Shown: positions 1 through 7,831, counted from the stretch's first letter. The stretch is DNA of 46,519 nt from Lachnospiraceae bacterium (GCA_017938485.1 JAGBBM010000062.1:1-46519); one strand, 5' to 3'. Program-made: numbers and translations. Notes: generated by a model from the sequence alone, not told the origin.

Positions 1-166
1 TGATTCTTCTAAGACGAGCATCCTTGTAGAAGGAGTATCCACCTGCTGTATTAGAAATTAAAGAAAAGAAATCCTGTGTTCCAAGGTAGTTAATCCAAGG
101 ATAAGGAGTCTTAGGTGATGTGATGACATATTCTTTGTTAGAGTCATCAAAATAACCAAATTTCAT
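1..166 (-). CDS. Cellobiose phosphorylase (GH94), N-terminal fragment
   Basis: The first 55 codons of a gene running off the left edge, read on the minus strand. The protein starts [16 protein letters not shown], continues through [19 protein letters not shown] and [16 protein letters not shown]. This is the very conserved N-terminus of GH94 cellobiose/cellodextrin phosphorylases, cytoplasmic enzymes that split cellobiose with phosphate into glucose-1-phosphate and glucose. The ATG at 166 is preceded by a GGAAGG ribosome binding site and a good promoter. The catalytic Asp lies outside the window, so cellobiose versus another disaccharide cannot be settled, although the N-terminus is closest in memory to cellobiose phosphorylase. 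It fits the GH9 cellulase further along. Confidence 0.85.
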   Translation of the reverse strand, partial: MKFGYFDDSNKEYVITSPKTPYPWINYLGTQDFFSLISNTAGGYSFYKDARLRRI

Positions 167-200
167 GTAATGTACCTTCCTTTCATAAAACACTGCTAAT

Positions 201-229
201 ATTATATAATAAAAATGCCTAAAACACAA
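201..229 (-). promoter_or_regulatory. Sigma-A-type promoter for the GH94 gene
   Basis: On the minus strand TTGTGT and TATAAT are separated by exactly 17 bases, and the -10 lies about 35 bases upstream of the ATG at 166. The rest of the interval 167-392, between the divergent GH94 and TPR genes, is AT-rich with long T and A runs. I could not find an equally good promoter for the rightward gene there, although a TATAAT occurs at 298-303. Confidence 0.55.
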
Positions 230-392
230 CAGAAATTCTTGTTATCCGACTACAAATTATACAAAAAAAGTATAAGCCAATTTGTATCATTTTTTTTTAT
301 AATGTGATAAAATTTTTATTAGTAATATTTGAGGTTTTTTAATGTGAAATTTAGTAGATAAATATAGGTTTTTGAGGATTTAGGAGGGTGCT

Positions 393-2981
393 ATGGATAT
401 CAATAGAGTTTTGATGGAATATGACAATATGTTTGGAATTAACTCCTTGGAAGAAATTGAAAACTATCTTACTAAAAAATTGGAAGAGGCATATATGGAG
501 CCGGATTATTTCTCGGCAATTACTCTACTTAATGAGCTTATGGGTTTTTGTAGAGATACCAGTCAAAAGGACAAGGGTGTCAGATACTGTAAGCAGGTTA
601 TGGACCTTATGGGGGATATGAGTCTTGAGGGTACCTACGAGTACGCAACAACTCTGCTCAATGTTGCAAATGCGTACAGAGCTTTTGGATATTTTGAGCA
701 ATCTATGGAGCTCTATAAAAAGGTAGAGGAGATATACAAGGAAAAACTTCCTAGCGGTGAGTTTAACTATGCAAGTCTCTACAACAATTGGAGTCTTCTT
801 TATCAGGAGATTGAAGACTATAAAGGGGCGAAGGAAATGTTAGAAAAAGCTCTCTTTGTTGTTGATAGCCATCCAAGTGCGAAGATGGAGCAGGCTACAA
901 CAAGGACTAATCTGGCAGTTACTTTACTTCGATTATATCAGCTTGAAACAGCTGGGATTATAGCTCCAAGCTATGAGGAGAATGAATTAATTCAAGGAAG
1001 TCTCGATTATGATTATTTGTATAACAAGGCTATAAACCATCTAAAAAAAGCTCTTTCCATATATGAGTCAGATGGGGGCAGGGACTTCCATTATAGTGGA
1101 GCCTTATCTGCTATGGGAGATGCCCTATATATAAAAAAGGATTATGAGTATGCCATAGAATTTTACAAAAAAGCTATGGAGGAGATAGAAAGACACGTGG
1201 GTCAGACCGAGGCGTACAAGAGAGTTGAGGAAAATTATAATAGGGCTAAAAAAATGCTTGCGAAGGCTATACAGGATAGTAATTTATACGAAAACTTAGA
1301 TAGCCAGTATGAGCAACCAATTGAAAAAAGGATTTCCGATGATAATCCCCATATTTTTAATAACAATCTAGAAAGATGTAAGGCGTTTTATGAAAAGTAC
1401 GGAAGGCCTATGATTAAGGAGAAATTTCCAGAATATGTTTCAAAAATTGCTGTGGGTCTTGTCGGTGAGGGCTCAGATTGTTTTGGATATGATGATGACA
1501 TATCAAAAGACCACGATTACGGTGTGGGATTTTGTATGTGGCTAAAAGAAAAGGATTACCAGGGGATAGGTGTTAGCTTACATCAGGAGTATGAAAAATT
1601 AGTTTTAGAACATGGTAAGGAATTTTATGAGTCCTTTGATGTGGGGGAAACTATGGGTGAGAAGACTCATATTTACCTTGATAGCAGACGAGGGGTATTT
1701 ACTGTAAAAGGTTTTTATGGAAAACTTCTCGGTGATGAATTTGTAAAGAGTCTTAACATAGATAACAAAAAAGATAGTAAAGAGCTGGCATTTCCTGATG
1801 AACTTTGGGCTAAAATACCGGAGGAGTCTTTTGCAACTGCTACAAATGGAGAGGTTTTCAGAGATGATGAGGGTACATTTTCTGTTATAAGAAAAGCTCT
1901 GCTTGCGTATTACCCAAAGAAAACTTGGTATGTTAAGCTTGCCCAGGCCCTTCATACATTTTCTCAAAATGGTCAGTACAATTATTCTCGTATGATGGCA
2001 AGAAGAGATTATGTTACGGCGGGTATCTGTGTAGCTCAAGCTGTAAAAGGCGCAATGGAAGTAGTTTATCTTCTTAACCAAACCTACGCCCCATATTATA
2101 AATGGATGTGGAAGGGTATGGAGAGACTTGATAAAATGAAGGCAATTGTTCCGTTGCTTGAAGATATTTCTCTTTGTGGTAACCAGAGAAGAACTTGGGA
2201 GGATGAGACATATAATCCATATAAACCTAATATGAGTGATAAGATTGTGGCTGGCTTCGAAGCCGTAGCAACTCTTATATTAGGGGTGTTGAATGAAGAA
2301 AAAATAATAAGAGGCAATGACACATTTTTGGATGTATATTGCAAAGAAATTGCAGGAAAAGGAATGAAGGTTTTGAGTAAAAAAGAGTTAGTTGAACAGA
2401 TAGTTAAGCATGAATGGCAGCAGTTTGACAAGGTGAAAAATGAAGGTGGAAGAGCTGATTGTCAAGACGATTTTAATACCTTTTCTATTATGAGGAGAAG
2501 TCAGTATAACGCATGGCCAGAAGAACTTTTAGAGAGCTATCTAGGGGACTTGTTTAATGCAGAGGAAAAAGGCTGGAATCTTATTATGGAAAAATATGCC
2601 CGCATGATGGAATCCACAGCACCTGATAGATATGAAGAGCTTAAAAAAGATTTGCCTGTAAGAAGTTTGGAACGAATTGCTATACAGGAGGAAATAATCA
2701 AACTTCAGGTGGAGTGGATGGAAGACTTTGCAAAAGAATATCCTAAGATGGCTGGTAACGCCAGAAGTATTCATACCAGTGAGGATAATCCATACAATAC
2801 ATCCTATGAGACCTATCTTAGAGGAGAGCTTGGAACCTACTCTGAAAAGACCTTGCTTATGTATGGAAGATTTATTGTGGAACTTAAAAAGAATGGGGAA
2901 AATCTAGCCTATAATATAATGAGCAATACAGCAAGGCTTTACGGATATGAGTCCTTAGAAGAGGCAGAAAGAAAAATATAA
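393..2981 (+). CDS. TPR - DUF4037 nucleotidyltransferase-like - DUF4125 fusion protein
   Basis: 862 aa, soluble, no signal peptide; the ATG follows AGGAGGG. Residues about 60-300 form TPR-like helical pairs (for example ATTLLNVANAYRAFGYFEQS and SAMGDALYIKKDYEYAIEFY). From about 325 comes a DUF4037 region with GEGSDCFGYDD then DHDYG near residues 357-375. This matches the G-S...D-x-D metal/nucleotide site of the nucleotidyltransferase fold. The last ~195 residues (HEWQQFDKVKNEGGRADCQDD...) match DUF4125. Substrate and role are unknown; by fold it could transfer a nucleotide to a protein or small molecule, with the TPRs choosing partners. It is monocistronic. Domain names are from memory of the conserved motifs; the functional reading is inference. 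Confidence 0.8.
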   Translation: MDINRVLMEYDNMFGINSLEEIENYLTKKLEEAYMEPDYFSAITLLNELMGFCRDTSQKDKGVRYCKQVMDLMGDMSLEGTYEYATTLLNVANAYRAFGYFEQSMELYKKVEEIYKEKLPSGEFNYASLYNNWSLLYQEIEDYKGAKEMLEKALFVVDSHPSAKMEQATTRTNLAVTLLRLYQLETAGIIAPSYEENELIQGSLDYDYLYNKAINHLKKALSIYESDGGRDFHYSGALSAMGDALYIKKDYEYAIEFYKKAMEEIERHVGQTEAYKRVEENYNRAKKMLAKAIQDSNLYENLDSQYEQPIEKRISDDNPHIFNNNLERCKAFYEKYGRPMIKEKFPEYVSKIAVGLVGEGSDCFGYDDDISKDHDYGVGFCMWLKEKDYQGIGVSLHQEYEKLVLEHGKEFYESFDVGETMGEKTHIYLDSRRGVFTVKGFYGKLLGDEFVKSLNIDNKKDSKELAFPDELWAKIPEESFATATNGEVFRDDEGTFSVIRKALLAYYPKKTWYVKLAQALHTFSQNGQYNYSRMMARRDYVTAGICVAQAVKGAMEVVYLLNQTYAPYYKWMWKGMERLDKMKAIVPLLEDISLCGNQRRTWEDETYNPYKPNMSDKIVAGFEAVATLILGVLNEEKIIRGNDTFLDVYCKEIAGKGMKVLSKKELVEQIVKHEWQQFDKVKNEGGRADCQDDFNTFSIMRRSQYNAWPEELLESYLGDLFNAEEKGWNLIMEKYARMMESTAPDRYEELKKDLPVRSLERIAIQEEIIKLQVEWMEDFAKEYPKMAGNARSIHTSEDNPYNTSYETYLRGELGTYSEKTLLMYGRFIVELKKNGENLAYNIMSNTARLYGYESLEEAERKI

Positions 2982-2989
2982 AAAGCGTA

Positions 2990-3018
2990 TTGACAATATA
3001 GGATATATCCTATATACT
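2990..3018 (+). promoter_or_regulatory. Promoter of the DUF4160/DUF2442-HTH operon
   Basis: TTGACA at 2990-2995 and TATACT at 3013-3018 with a 17-base spacer, a near-consensus vegetative promoter, about 27 bases before the start codon of the DUF4160 gene. The spacer is filled by a perfect palindrome listed separately. Confidence 0.8.
2996..3015. promoter_or_regulatory. 20-bp perfect palindromic operator candidate
   Basis: The half-site ATATAGGATA is followed immediately by its exact reverse complement, giving 20 bp of uninterrupted dyad symmetry. It fills the spacer between the -35 and -10 boxes and covers the first half of the -10. A dimeric repressor bound here would block RNA polymerase. 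The downstream operon encodes an Xre-type HTH protein, so autoregulation is the natural reading (inference). Confidence 0.65.
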
Positions 3019-3044
3019 TTCTGTAAACGAAAGGGGTTGGTATT

Positions 3045-3299
3045 ATGCCTGTGATTTCAAGATTTTGTGGAATTACCATCAAGATGTATTTTAGGCAGAA
3101 GGAACATAATTCCCCGCACATACATGCAACATATGGTGAAGAGATAGGACTTTTTTCGCTGAAGGATGGAGAGATGTTTGAGGGGGATATGGAACTTAGA
3201 TATCAACAAAAGATAAAGGCTTTCATAAGAAAGTATAGAGATAACTTGTTGACTATGTGGGAGAATCAGAGGTTTGAGAAACTCCCGTATGAAGAATGA
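3045..3299 (+). CDS. DUF4160 family protein
   Basis: 84 aa, the usual length for the family. It carries the family's N-terminal pattern (PVISRFCGITIKMYFRQKEH, then SPHIHATYGE), the middle DGEMFEGDMELR and the C-terminal LLTMWENQRFEKLPYEE. Function is not established. The family is typically encoded beside DUF2442 proteins and has been suspected of being half of a toxin-antitoxin-like pair. Here it is the first gene of a two-gene operon, with 19 bases between its stop and the start of the DUF2442-HTH gene. A GGGG-rich ribosome binding site precedes the ATG. Confidence 0.85.
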   Translation: MPVISRFCGITIKMYFRQKEHNSPHIHATYGEEIGLFSLKDGEMFEGDMELRYQQKIKAFIRKYRDNLLTMWENQRFEKLPYEE

Positions 3300-3318
3300 T
3301 GCGAGAGAAGGTGATTAT

Positions 3319-3792
3319 ATGTCTCATAGGATAGAATCTGTTAGAGCACTTGATGATTATGTGATACAAGCTAAGTTTTTAGGTGGAGATATAAAGAAGT
3401 ATGATACTAAGCAACTCTTTGACAAATTGCCACAGTTTTGTGAGTTCAAGGCTAATAACAATCTTTTTGGTAAGGTCAAGGTAGATACTGGCGGATATGG
3501 TATATCTTGGAATGATGAGTTGGATTTAGATGCCGATACTATCTGGGAAGATGGTACATTGGTGGAGACAGAAAAGGAAACTAATATTAACAAGCTTCTT
3601 GCATATCAATTACTGCTTGCTAGAGAGTTTACGAGTACAACTCAGAAACAACTTTCTGAGAAAACTGGTATATATCAGGCGGATATAAGTAAGATTGAAA
3701 GGGGTATAGGCAATCCATCCTTGTCAACTCTAGTAAGGCTTGCAGAAGGTTTGGGTATGAAACTTGAGATAGGGTTTGTTCCTCGGGATTAA
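3319..3792 (+). CDS. DUF2442 + Xre-type helix-turn-helix protein
   Basis: 158 aa from the ATG at 3319, which has AGAAGG 7 bases upstream. An in-frame start at 3274 would overlap the previous gene and has no better site. Residues 1-75 are a DUF2442 domain (VRALDDYVIQAKFLGGDIKKYD ... LDLDADTIWEDG). Residues about 90-150 are a Cro/C1-type HTH (TQKQLSEKTGIYQADISKIE, then GNPSLSTLVRLAEGLG). Second gene of the operon with DUF4160. By analogy with Xre-fused antitoxins it probably binds the palindrome in its own promoter and may neutralise or recruit the DUF4160 partner; both points are inference. Confidence 0.85.
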   Translation: MSHRIESVRALDDYVIQAKFLGGDIKKYDTKQLFDKLPQFCEFKANNNLFGKVKVDTGGYGISWNDELDLDADTIWEDGTLVETEKETNINKLLAYQLLLAREFTSTTQKQLSEKTGIYQADISKIERGIGNPSLSTLVRLAEGLGMKLEIGFVPRD

Positions 3793-3807
3793 ATTATTAT
3801 GATATGT

Positions 3808-3838
3808 AAAAAAGCACACCAAAAAGGTGTGCTTTTTC
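3808..3838. terminator. Bidirectional intrinsic terminator
   Basis: GCACACC / GGTGTGC stem with an AAAAA loop, flanked by A-run and T-run, so it has a U-tract in both directions. It sits between the converging DUF2442-HTH gene and the aldose epimerase gene. Confidence 0.85.
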
Positions 3839-3854
3839 GTAATAAATACATATA

Positions 3855-4856
3855 TTACATAGTATATATCTTCTCGTTAATTGTCTTAGATTCACCTGGT
3901 GCAAGTTCCATATATCCGGACTCATCTGCAGGAAGATTTTGATTAGGAGCATCAATAATCCAAGTGCAAGGCTCAGGACAGAAGAAACCTTTGTTGCCGT
4001 GGTCATTCCAGATAACCCAGAACTTAAAGTCCTTTGAAACTTCGTAACAGATTCTCTTACCGGTAGCTACGTCAGTAGCTACTGCTCCGTAGTAAGGTTT
4101 GTCATCTAAAGAACCCTCTTCTGCGAAGAAAACATCGTTGTCAATATCCTGAAGAACAGGAACTAAAGAACCTGTGATGTACTGTCTGTCATGATTTGTA
4201 GCAGGAAGGAATTCACCAGTTGGGATGCATGACTTAGAAAGCTCCCACTTTTCTCCAACAGGGATGTAAAGTCTCATATCAAGGCCATCGCCATCCTTAG
4301 TAAATGGACCATTTATAGCAGTGTGGTTACATACACCAAAAGGAAGCTGCTTATTTGATGTGTTAGTCATAGTAAAATCGTAAGAAAGTCCATCCTTTGA
4401 TAGTGTAAATGTATACTCAGCCTTGAAGCTAACTGGATATGTGCTAAAGAATTCATCTTTTTCATCATAAACATACTCAGTCTTACCAACAACTGAATCT
4501 CCCACAACTTCTGCACTAACTATTGTGTGCTCTCTCTTGTGAAGGAAACCATGGATATGGTTGCCAAGAGGGTCATTCATAGGGAAGTTATAGGTTGCAT
4601 CTGAAACCTTGAGAACACCCTTTGCCAATCTATTTGGAAGATAAAGAGTAGGTAAACCATAAACCTCAGCAGATGCTTTAAGCTCATCTATAGAAAGGCT
4701 TTCGTCATATCTAAGAATCTCAAGTTCTGCCTCAGTATCCTGCATACGGATAACATTACTTCCAAGAAATGGAGCAATGATTGCTCTGTATTTGTCTGCT
4801 ACAAGCTCAATAACTTCTTTACCTTTATAATCTACAATCTTAGCTGAAAAACTCAT
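3855..4856 (-). CDS. Aldose 1-epimerase family protein
   Basis: 333 aa, cytoplasmic, strong AGGAGGT ribosome binding site. Family landmarks of galactose mutarotase-like enzymes are present: NHIHGFLHKRE near residue 98, a second conserved His in CNHTAINGP near 178 (the position of the general acid), and FFCPEPCTWIIDAPN near the C-terminus, supplying the conserved Glu. These enzymes interconvert alpha and beta anomers of hexoses. The substrate cannot be told from sequence; a link to glucose released by the GH94/GH9 enzymes is plausible. It is monocistronic, with a promoter carrying a large inverted repeat, so it is probably controlled by a dedicated regulator. Confidence 0.85.
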   Translation of the reverse strand: MSFSAKIVDYKGKEVIELVADKYRAIIAPFLGSNVIRMQDTEAELEILRYDESLSIDELKASAEVYGLPTLYLPNRLAKGVLKVSDATYNFPMNDPLGNHIHGFLHKREHTIVSAEVVGDSVVGKTEYVYDEKDEFFSTYPVSFKAEYTFTLSKDGLSYDFTMTNTSNKQLPFGVCNHTAINGPFTKDGDGLDMRLYIPVGEKWELSKSCIPTGEFLPATNHDRQYITGSLVPVLQDIDNDVFFAEEGSLDDKPYYGAVATDVATGKRICYEVSKDFKFWVIWNDHGNKGFFCPEPCTWIIDAPNQNLPADESGYMELAPGESKTINEKIYTM

Positions 4857-4905
4857 AATAGACCTCCTGTATATACAATAATAGTAGTCATTAAGATTAA
4901 ACCTA

Positions 4906-4931
4906 CCAGTATGTAAAATATAACATACTGG
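4906..4931. promoter_or_regulatory. Operator-like inverted repeat before the aldose epimerase gene
   Basis: CCAGTATGT and ACATACTGG form perfect 9-bp arms around an 8-base AT-rich spacer. The spacer contains part of the -10 box of the leftward promoter, placing the dyad right over the polymerase site. The cognate regulator is not evident in the window. Confidence 0.6.
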
Positions 4932-4945
4932 GAAAATTGTGTCTA
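4917..4945 (-). promoter_or_regulatory. Promoter of the aldose epimerase gene
   Basis: Minus strand TAGACA and TATATT with a 17-base spacer, each one mismatch from consensus. The -10 lies inside the inverted repeat at 4906-4931. Confidence 0.55.
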
Positions 4946-4980
4946 GTCCGATTGTATTTTTTAAAATACATAATACTATA

Positions 4981-5009
4981 TTGATTTTTAGCTATGGTGG
5001 TGTTATAAA
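4981..5009 (+). promoter_or_regulatory. Promoter of the DUF4358 lipoprotein gene
   Basis: TTGATT and TATAAA with a 17-base spacer; the predicted transcript would start near 5016, about 60 bases before the chosen ATG. Confidence 0.5.
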
Positions 5010-5074
5010 TAACTGTGTAAAAAAGATATTATGTAAATCAAATATATATTGTAATGCGGATTGGAGAATGTGAC

Positions 5075-5611
5075 ATGAGAAAGATTATTTATACAATTAC
5101 TATGGGTGTGGTTATGATGTGTTCATTGGCGGCTTGTGGAAAGTCTAAGGAGGAGAGCAATGACAAGACAGATGCTACTGAGGCTGTTCAGAACACAGAG
5201 GAAAGTGAAGATGTAGTAATTGATGTGGATGTGCAAGAAGTTGCTGATAAATTACTTTCTGATGGTGATTTCAAAGATGAACTTGGTGTTGTGGATAAAA
5301 CCATAGCTATGACAAGACTGTATGGTCTTGATGAGGCTATTGTTGAGGCTGCGGCATTCTACACAAATTCCAATGCAACAGCAGAGGAAATTGCTGTGAT
5401 TAAAGTGGTAGGAAATGAAGATGTTGATACTGTAAAAGCTGCCTATGAAAATAGAATTGAGGAACAAAAAGAAGCATGTAAGGATTATCTTCCTGATGAG
5501 ATGCCAAAGCTTGAGGATGCAGTTATTTTTACAAAGGGAAACTATGTGGTTTTATGTGTATCAAACGATAGCAAGAAGGCAGAAGATATAATAGAGAAAA
5601 TGTTTGAGTAA
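5075..5611 (+). CDS. DUF4358 domain lipoprotein
   Basis: 178 aa from ATG 5075, chosen because GGAGA lies 9 bases upstream; the in-frame ATG at 5054 has no ribosome binding site. A signal peptide ends in the lipobox SLAAC, with Cys21 as the likely lipidated residue. An acidic linker (to about residue 55) and a compact domain follow (VQEVADKLLSDGDFKDEL ... NDSKKAEDIIEKMFE). This resembles DUF4358, a Firmicutes extracytoplasmic domain of unknown function. It is monocistronic with no functional clue from its neighbours. Confidence 0.8.
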   Translation: MRKIIYTITMGVVMMCSLAACGKSKEESNDKTDATEAVQNTEESEDVVIDVDVQEVADKLLSDGDFKDELGVVDKTIAMTRLYGLDEAIVEAAAFYTNSNATAEEIAVIKVVGNEDVDTVKAAYENRIEEQKEACKDYLPDEMPKLEDAVIFTKGNYVVLCVSNDSKKAEDIIEKMFE

Positions 5612-5757
5612 TTTTTCACATGGGACAGGTTGCTGGTATATACTACTATATAAATGTACTTACGCAACCGTATCTATACAATAATTGATTTTAGCTTTCG
5701 ACTAATATAAAAAGAAATAATCCCTTGTTAATATACCTTATATAACGGTTGCTTTAT

Positions 5758-5793
5758 ATAAAAAAGGAGTGCCACAGGGCACTCCCTTTTTTT
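5758..5793. terminator. Bidirectional intrinsic terminator
   Basis: Eight-pair stem GGAGTGCC / GGCACTCC with ACAG loop and flanking A and T runs. It sits just beyond the stop codon of the leftward Ig-like gene and also ends rightward transcription from the DUF4358 gene. Confidence 0.85.
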
Positions 5794-5797
5794 ATGT

Positions 5798-6139
5798 CTA
5801 TAATTTGAATTTAATGCTTACAGGTTCGTGTAAAGATTGTCCGCCTCGTGAATGAACCTTAGTTGAGATAGTTAAGGTGTATTGTTCGTTGGTTGAATAA
5901 GGCTCAAGAGGTTCAATCTCAATCATTTCTTCTTTTAGGTTATACCATATGGAAGTTTGAAGCTTCTGACCCTGAGAGTTGGTCACATACATAGTTTCTT
6001 TGTTTACGGTCTTTGGGTCTAGTGGAATATTAAAACGTATGCGCCATACGAAATTTCCGGTTTTAAATTTGAGATTTTGTTTAACCTTGTTGGACAAAGA
6101 AGCAGGAATATCTTCAATATCTATTAAATGCTTCGCCAT
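5798..6139 (-). CDS. Small single-domain Ig-like protein
   Basis: 113 aa from the ATG at 6139, supported by GAGGTG upstream; the longer in-frame start at 6205 gives a poor hydrophobic leader and no ribosome binding site. The central pattern RFNIPLDPKTVNKETMYVTN, followed by a beta-rich stretch and YTLTISTKVHSRGG near the C-terminus, resembles bacterial Ig-like (SbsA/Big_5) domains. Those domains usually occur as modules of secreted surface proteins. Here the domain stands alone, without signal peptide or anchor, so it is probably cytoplasmic or exported by an unrecognised route. Function unknown. Confidence 0.7.
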   Translation of the reverse strand: MAKHLIDIEDIPASLSNKVKQNLKFKTGNFVWRIRFNIPLDPKTVNKETMYVTNSQGQKLQTSIWYNLKEEMIEIEPLEPYSTNEQYTLTISTKVHSRGGQSLHEPVSIKFKL

Positions 6140-6380
6140 AACACACCTCACTAAAAATATTATCCTATAGTTTATCATATAAAAATATATAACACAATAT
6201 GGCAAATTATTGGTTTATAAATATTTTTTAGGGGAAATACTATATGAAAAGGGATGTTAAGTTGCAATAAACAACGTTTGTTGTCAAAAAGTAGAGTAGG
6301 ATAATGATTTACTTTTTCAACCACTTGGCATAAAATTGAATTGTTACAAAAATATTACAGAAATGTTAGGAGATGATTAC

Positions 6381-7136
6381 GTGGAGGAATCCAAGATACG
6401 CTCCTACAAAAGAAGACTTAAAGCCTTGCTCATGGGTGTAATTGTATTAATTGCCTGGGGCATAGTTATAGAATGTAATGATTATATTATAATGGCGGTA
6501 AAAGAAAGGTCTATGAGTATAAGTAATAGCTCCCAGACCTACACCTACGTGGAAGAATATGTGGCACCGGTACAATACGTTTATGATGAGGATATGTATC
6601 AGGATGAAATGCTTGTCTATCAAGAGGGTGAATCGGGAAGTAAAAGTATCACTGTCATGTCTGTGTATGAAAATGGAACTTTCCAGGAGGAAAAAATTCT
6701 GGATTCAGAAATAGTAACGCCGGCAGTTCCAGAGATAATATATTTGGGCACAAAGGAAAGACCAGAGTATATTATCCCGGTAGAGGATTATTTTATCAGC
6801 TCTGAATTTGGACCTAGATGGGGGAGTACACATCATGGTGTGGATCTTGCTGTTCCGACAGGAACTTCCGTTGTGGCAGCAAGAGACGGTGTTGTAATTC
6901 AGACGGGATGGAATGGAGATTTAGGCATAAGTGTTTATGTGGAACACTCGGATGGAGTTGTTACTAGATACGCACATCTTAACGAAAGCATCGTAGAACT
7001 TGGACAGGAAGTGTCCCAAGGCGAAGTAATTGCCTATTCGGGAAATACAGGATACAGTACTGGACCACATCTTCATTTCGAGATACGAATAGATGGAGAA
7101 GCAGTGAATCCGCTGGATTATGTTGAAGAATATTAA
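6381..7136 (+). CDS. Membrane-anchored M23 (LytM) family peptidase
   Basis: 251 aa if it starts at GTG 6381, which has a perfect AGGAG 8 bases upstream; longer TTG/ATG starts at 6336 and 6363 lack a site. One N-terminal transmembrane helix (ALLMGVIVLIAWGIVIE), an acidic/aromatic extracytoplasmic linker, then a C-terminal LytM domain. The zinc and catalytic residues are intact: HHGVDLA, then YAHL and the HLH triad in GPHLHFEIR. Such enzymes cut peptidoglycan cross-bridges outside the membrane, or act as regulators when degenerate; this one looks active. The stop overlaps the next gene by 17 bases, indicating translational coupling. Confidence 0.85.
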   Translation: MEESKIRSYKRRLKALLMGVIVLIAWGIVIECNDYIIMAVKERSMSISNSSQTYTYVEEYVAPVQYVYDEDMYQDEMLVYQEGESGSKSITVMSVYENGTFQEEKILDSEIVTPAVPEIIYLGTKERPEYIIPVEDYFISSEFGPRWGSTHHGVDLAVPTGTSVVAARDGVVIQTGWNGDLGISVYVEHSDGVVTRYAHLNESIVELGQEVSQGEVIAYSGNTGYSTGPHLHFEIRIDGEAVNPLDYVEEY

Positions 7137-7797
7137 ATTATCCATAAAAAAGCTGAAGGAACCGGGAAGCGCTATAACACATTTTCTCGCTATGATGATG
7201 GCCGCATTTGCAGCAGTGCCTTTGGTTATGAAAGCCTTTCAAGATGGCACAAAGGTTATGGTTAGTTGTCTTATCTTTGCTATTAGTATGATTTTGCTCT
7301 ATGGGGCAAGTACAATTTATCATTCCATTGACAAAGGAGAGCGAATTAATAAGATACTTAAGAAGTTGGACCATGCTATGATATTTATACTTATAGCAGG
7401 TTCCTACACTCCTATATGTATATTGGTTATAAAGGGCAGAGCAGGGCTTATGCTTCTTTTTCTAGTGTGGGCTGTTGCTATAGCAGGCATAATATTTAAA
7501 ATGTGTTTTGTTACGTGCCATGAATGGGTTTCCTCCACTATGTATATTGCTATGGGGTGGATGTGCGTTATTGCATTTGCTCCTATCATGGATAATACCA
7601 GTAAGATTCAGTTTTTTTGGCTGTTGTTGGGAGGGGTGATATACACCATAGGAGGAGTCATATATGCCATAAAGACTCCCAGAGTACACGCATATAATGA
7701 ACGACATAAGTTTTTTGGAACACATGAGATATTTCACGTTATGGTTATGCTGGGCAGTGTATGCCATTTTATAATGCTATATAATTTTATATCATAG
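7120..7797 (+). CDS. Hemolysin III / TrhA family membrane protein
   Basis: 225 aa with seven predicted transmembrane helices. Conserved family residues are present: ITHFLA near the start, STIYHS after helix 2, LDHAMIFILIAGSYTP in helix 3 and GTHEIFHVMVMLGSVCHF near the end. The His and Ser/Asp residues are those that bind metal in the related PAQR fold. The family's physiological role in bacteria is unsettled (membrane homeostasis has been proposed); the name hemolysin is historical. The start overlaps the end of the M23 gene, so the two are co-expressed. Confidence 0.9.
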   Translation: MLKNIKLSIKKLKEPGSAITHFLAMMMAAFAAVPLVMKAFQDGTKVMVSCLIFAISMILLYGASTIYHSIDKGERINKILKKLDHAMIFILIAGSYTPICILVIKGRAGLMLLFLVWAVAIAGIIFKMCFVTCHEWVSSTMYIAMGWMCVIAFAPIMDNTSKIQFFWLLLGGVIYTIGGVIYAIKTPRVHAYNERHKFFGTHEIFHVMVMLGSVCHFIMLYNFIS

Positions 7798-7804
7798 GTC
7801 AGTT

Positions 7805-7831
7805 TAGAAATAACCCGACAATTCCGATAAT
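7805..7831 (+). promoter_or_regulatory. Sigma-28 (SigD/FliA)-type promoter before the 1013-aa gene
   Basis: TAGA at 7805-7808, 15-base spacer, CCGATAAT at 7824-7831, close to the flagellar consensus TAAA-N15-CCGATA. A near-identical -10 (CCGATAAA) precedes flagellin. Transcription would begin around 7838. Confidence 0.7.

Noticed and set aside
1605-2081. 158-codon minus-strand frame inside the TPR/DUF4037 gene
   Set aside because: Antisense to a well-supported gene, no recognisable domain, no ribosome binding site; an A+T-poor stop-codon shadow.
6336-6380. Longer N-terminus (TTG 6336 or ATG 6363) for the M23 peptidase
   Set aside because: Neither has a ribosome binding site, while AGGAG sits 8 bases before GTG 6381.
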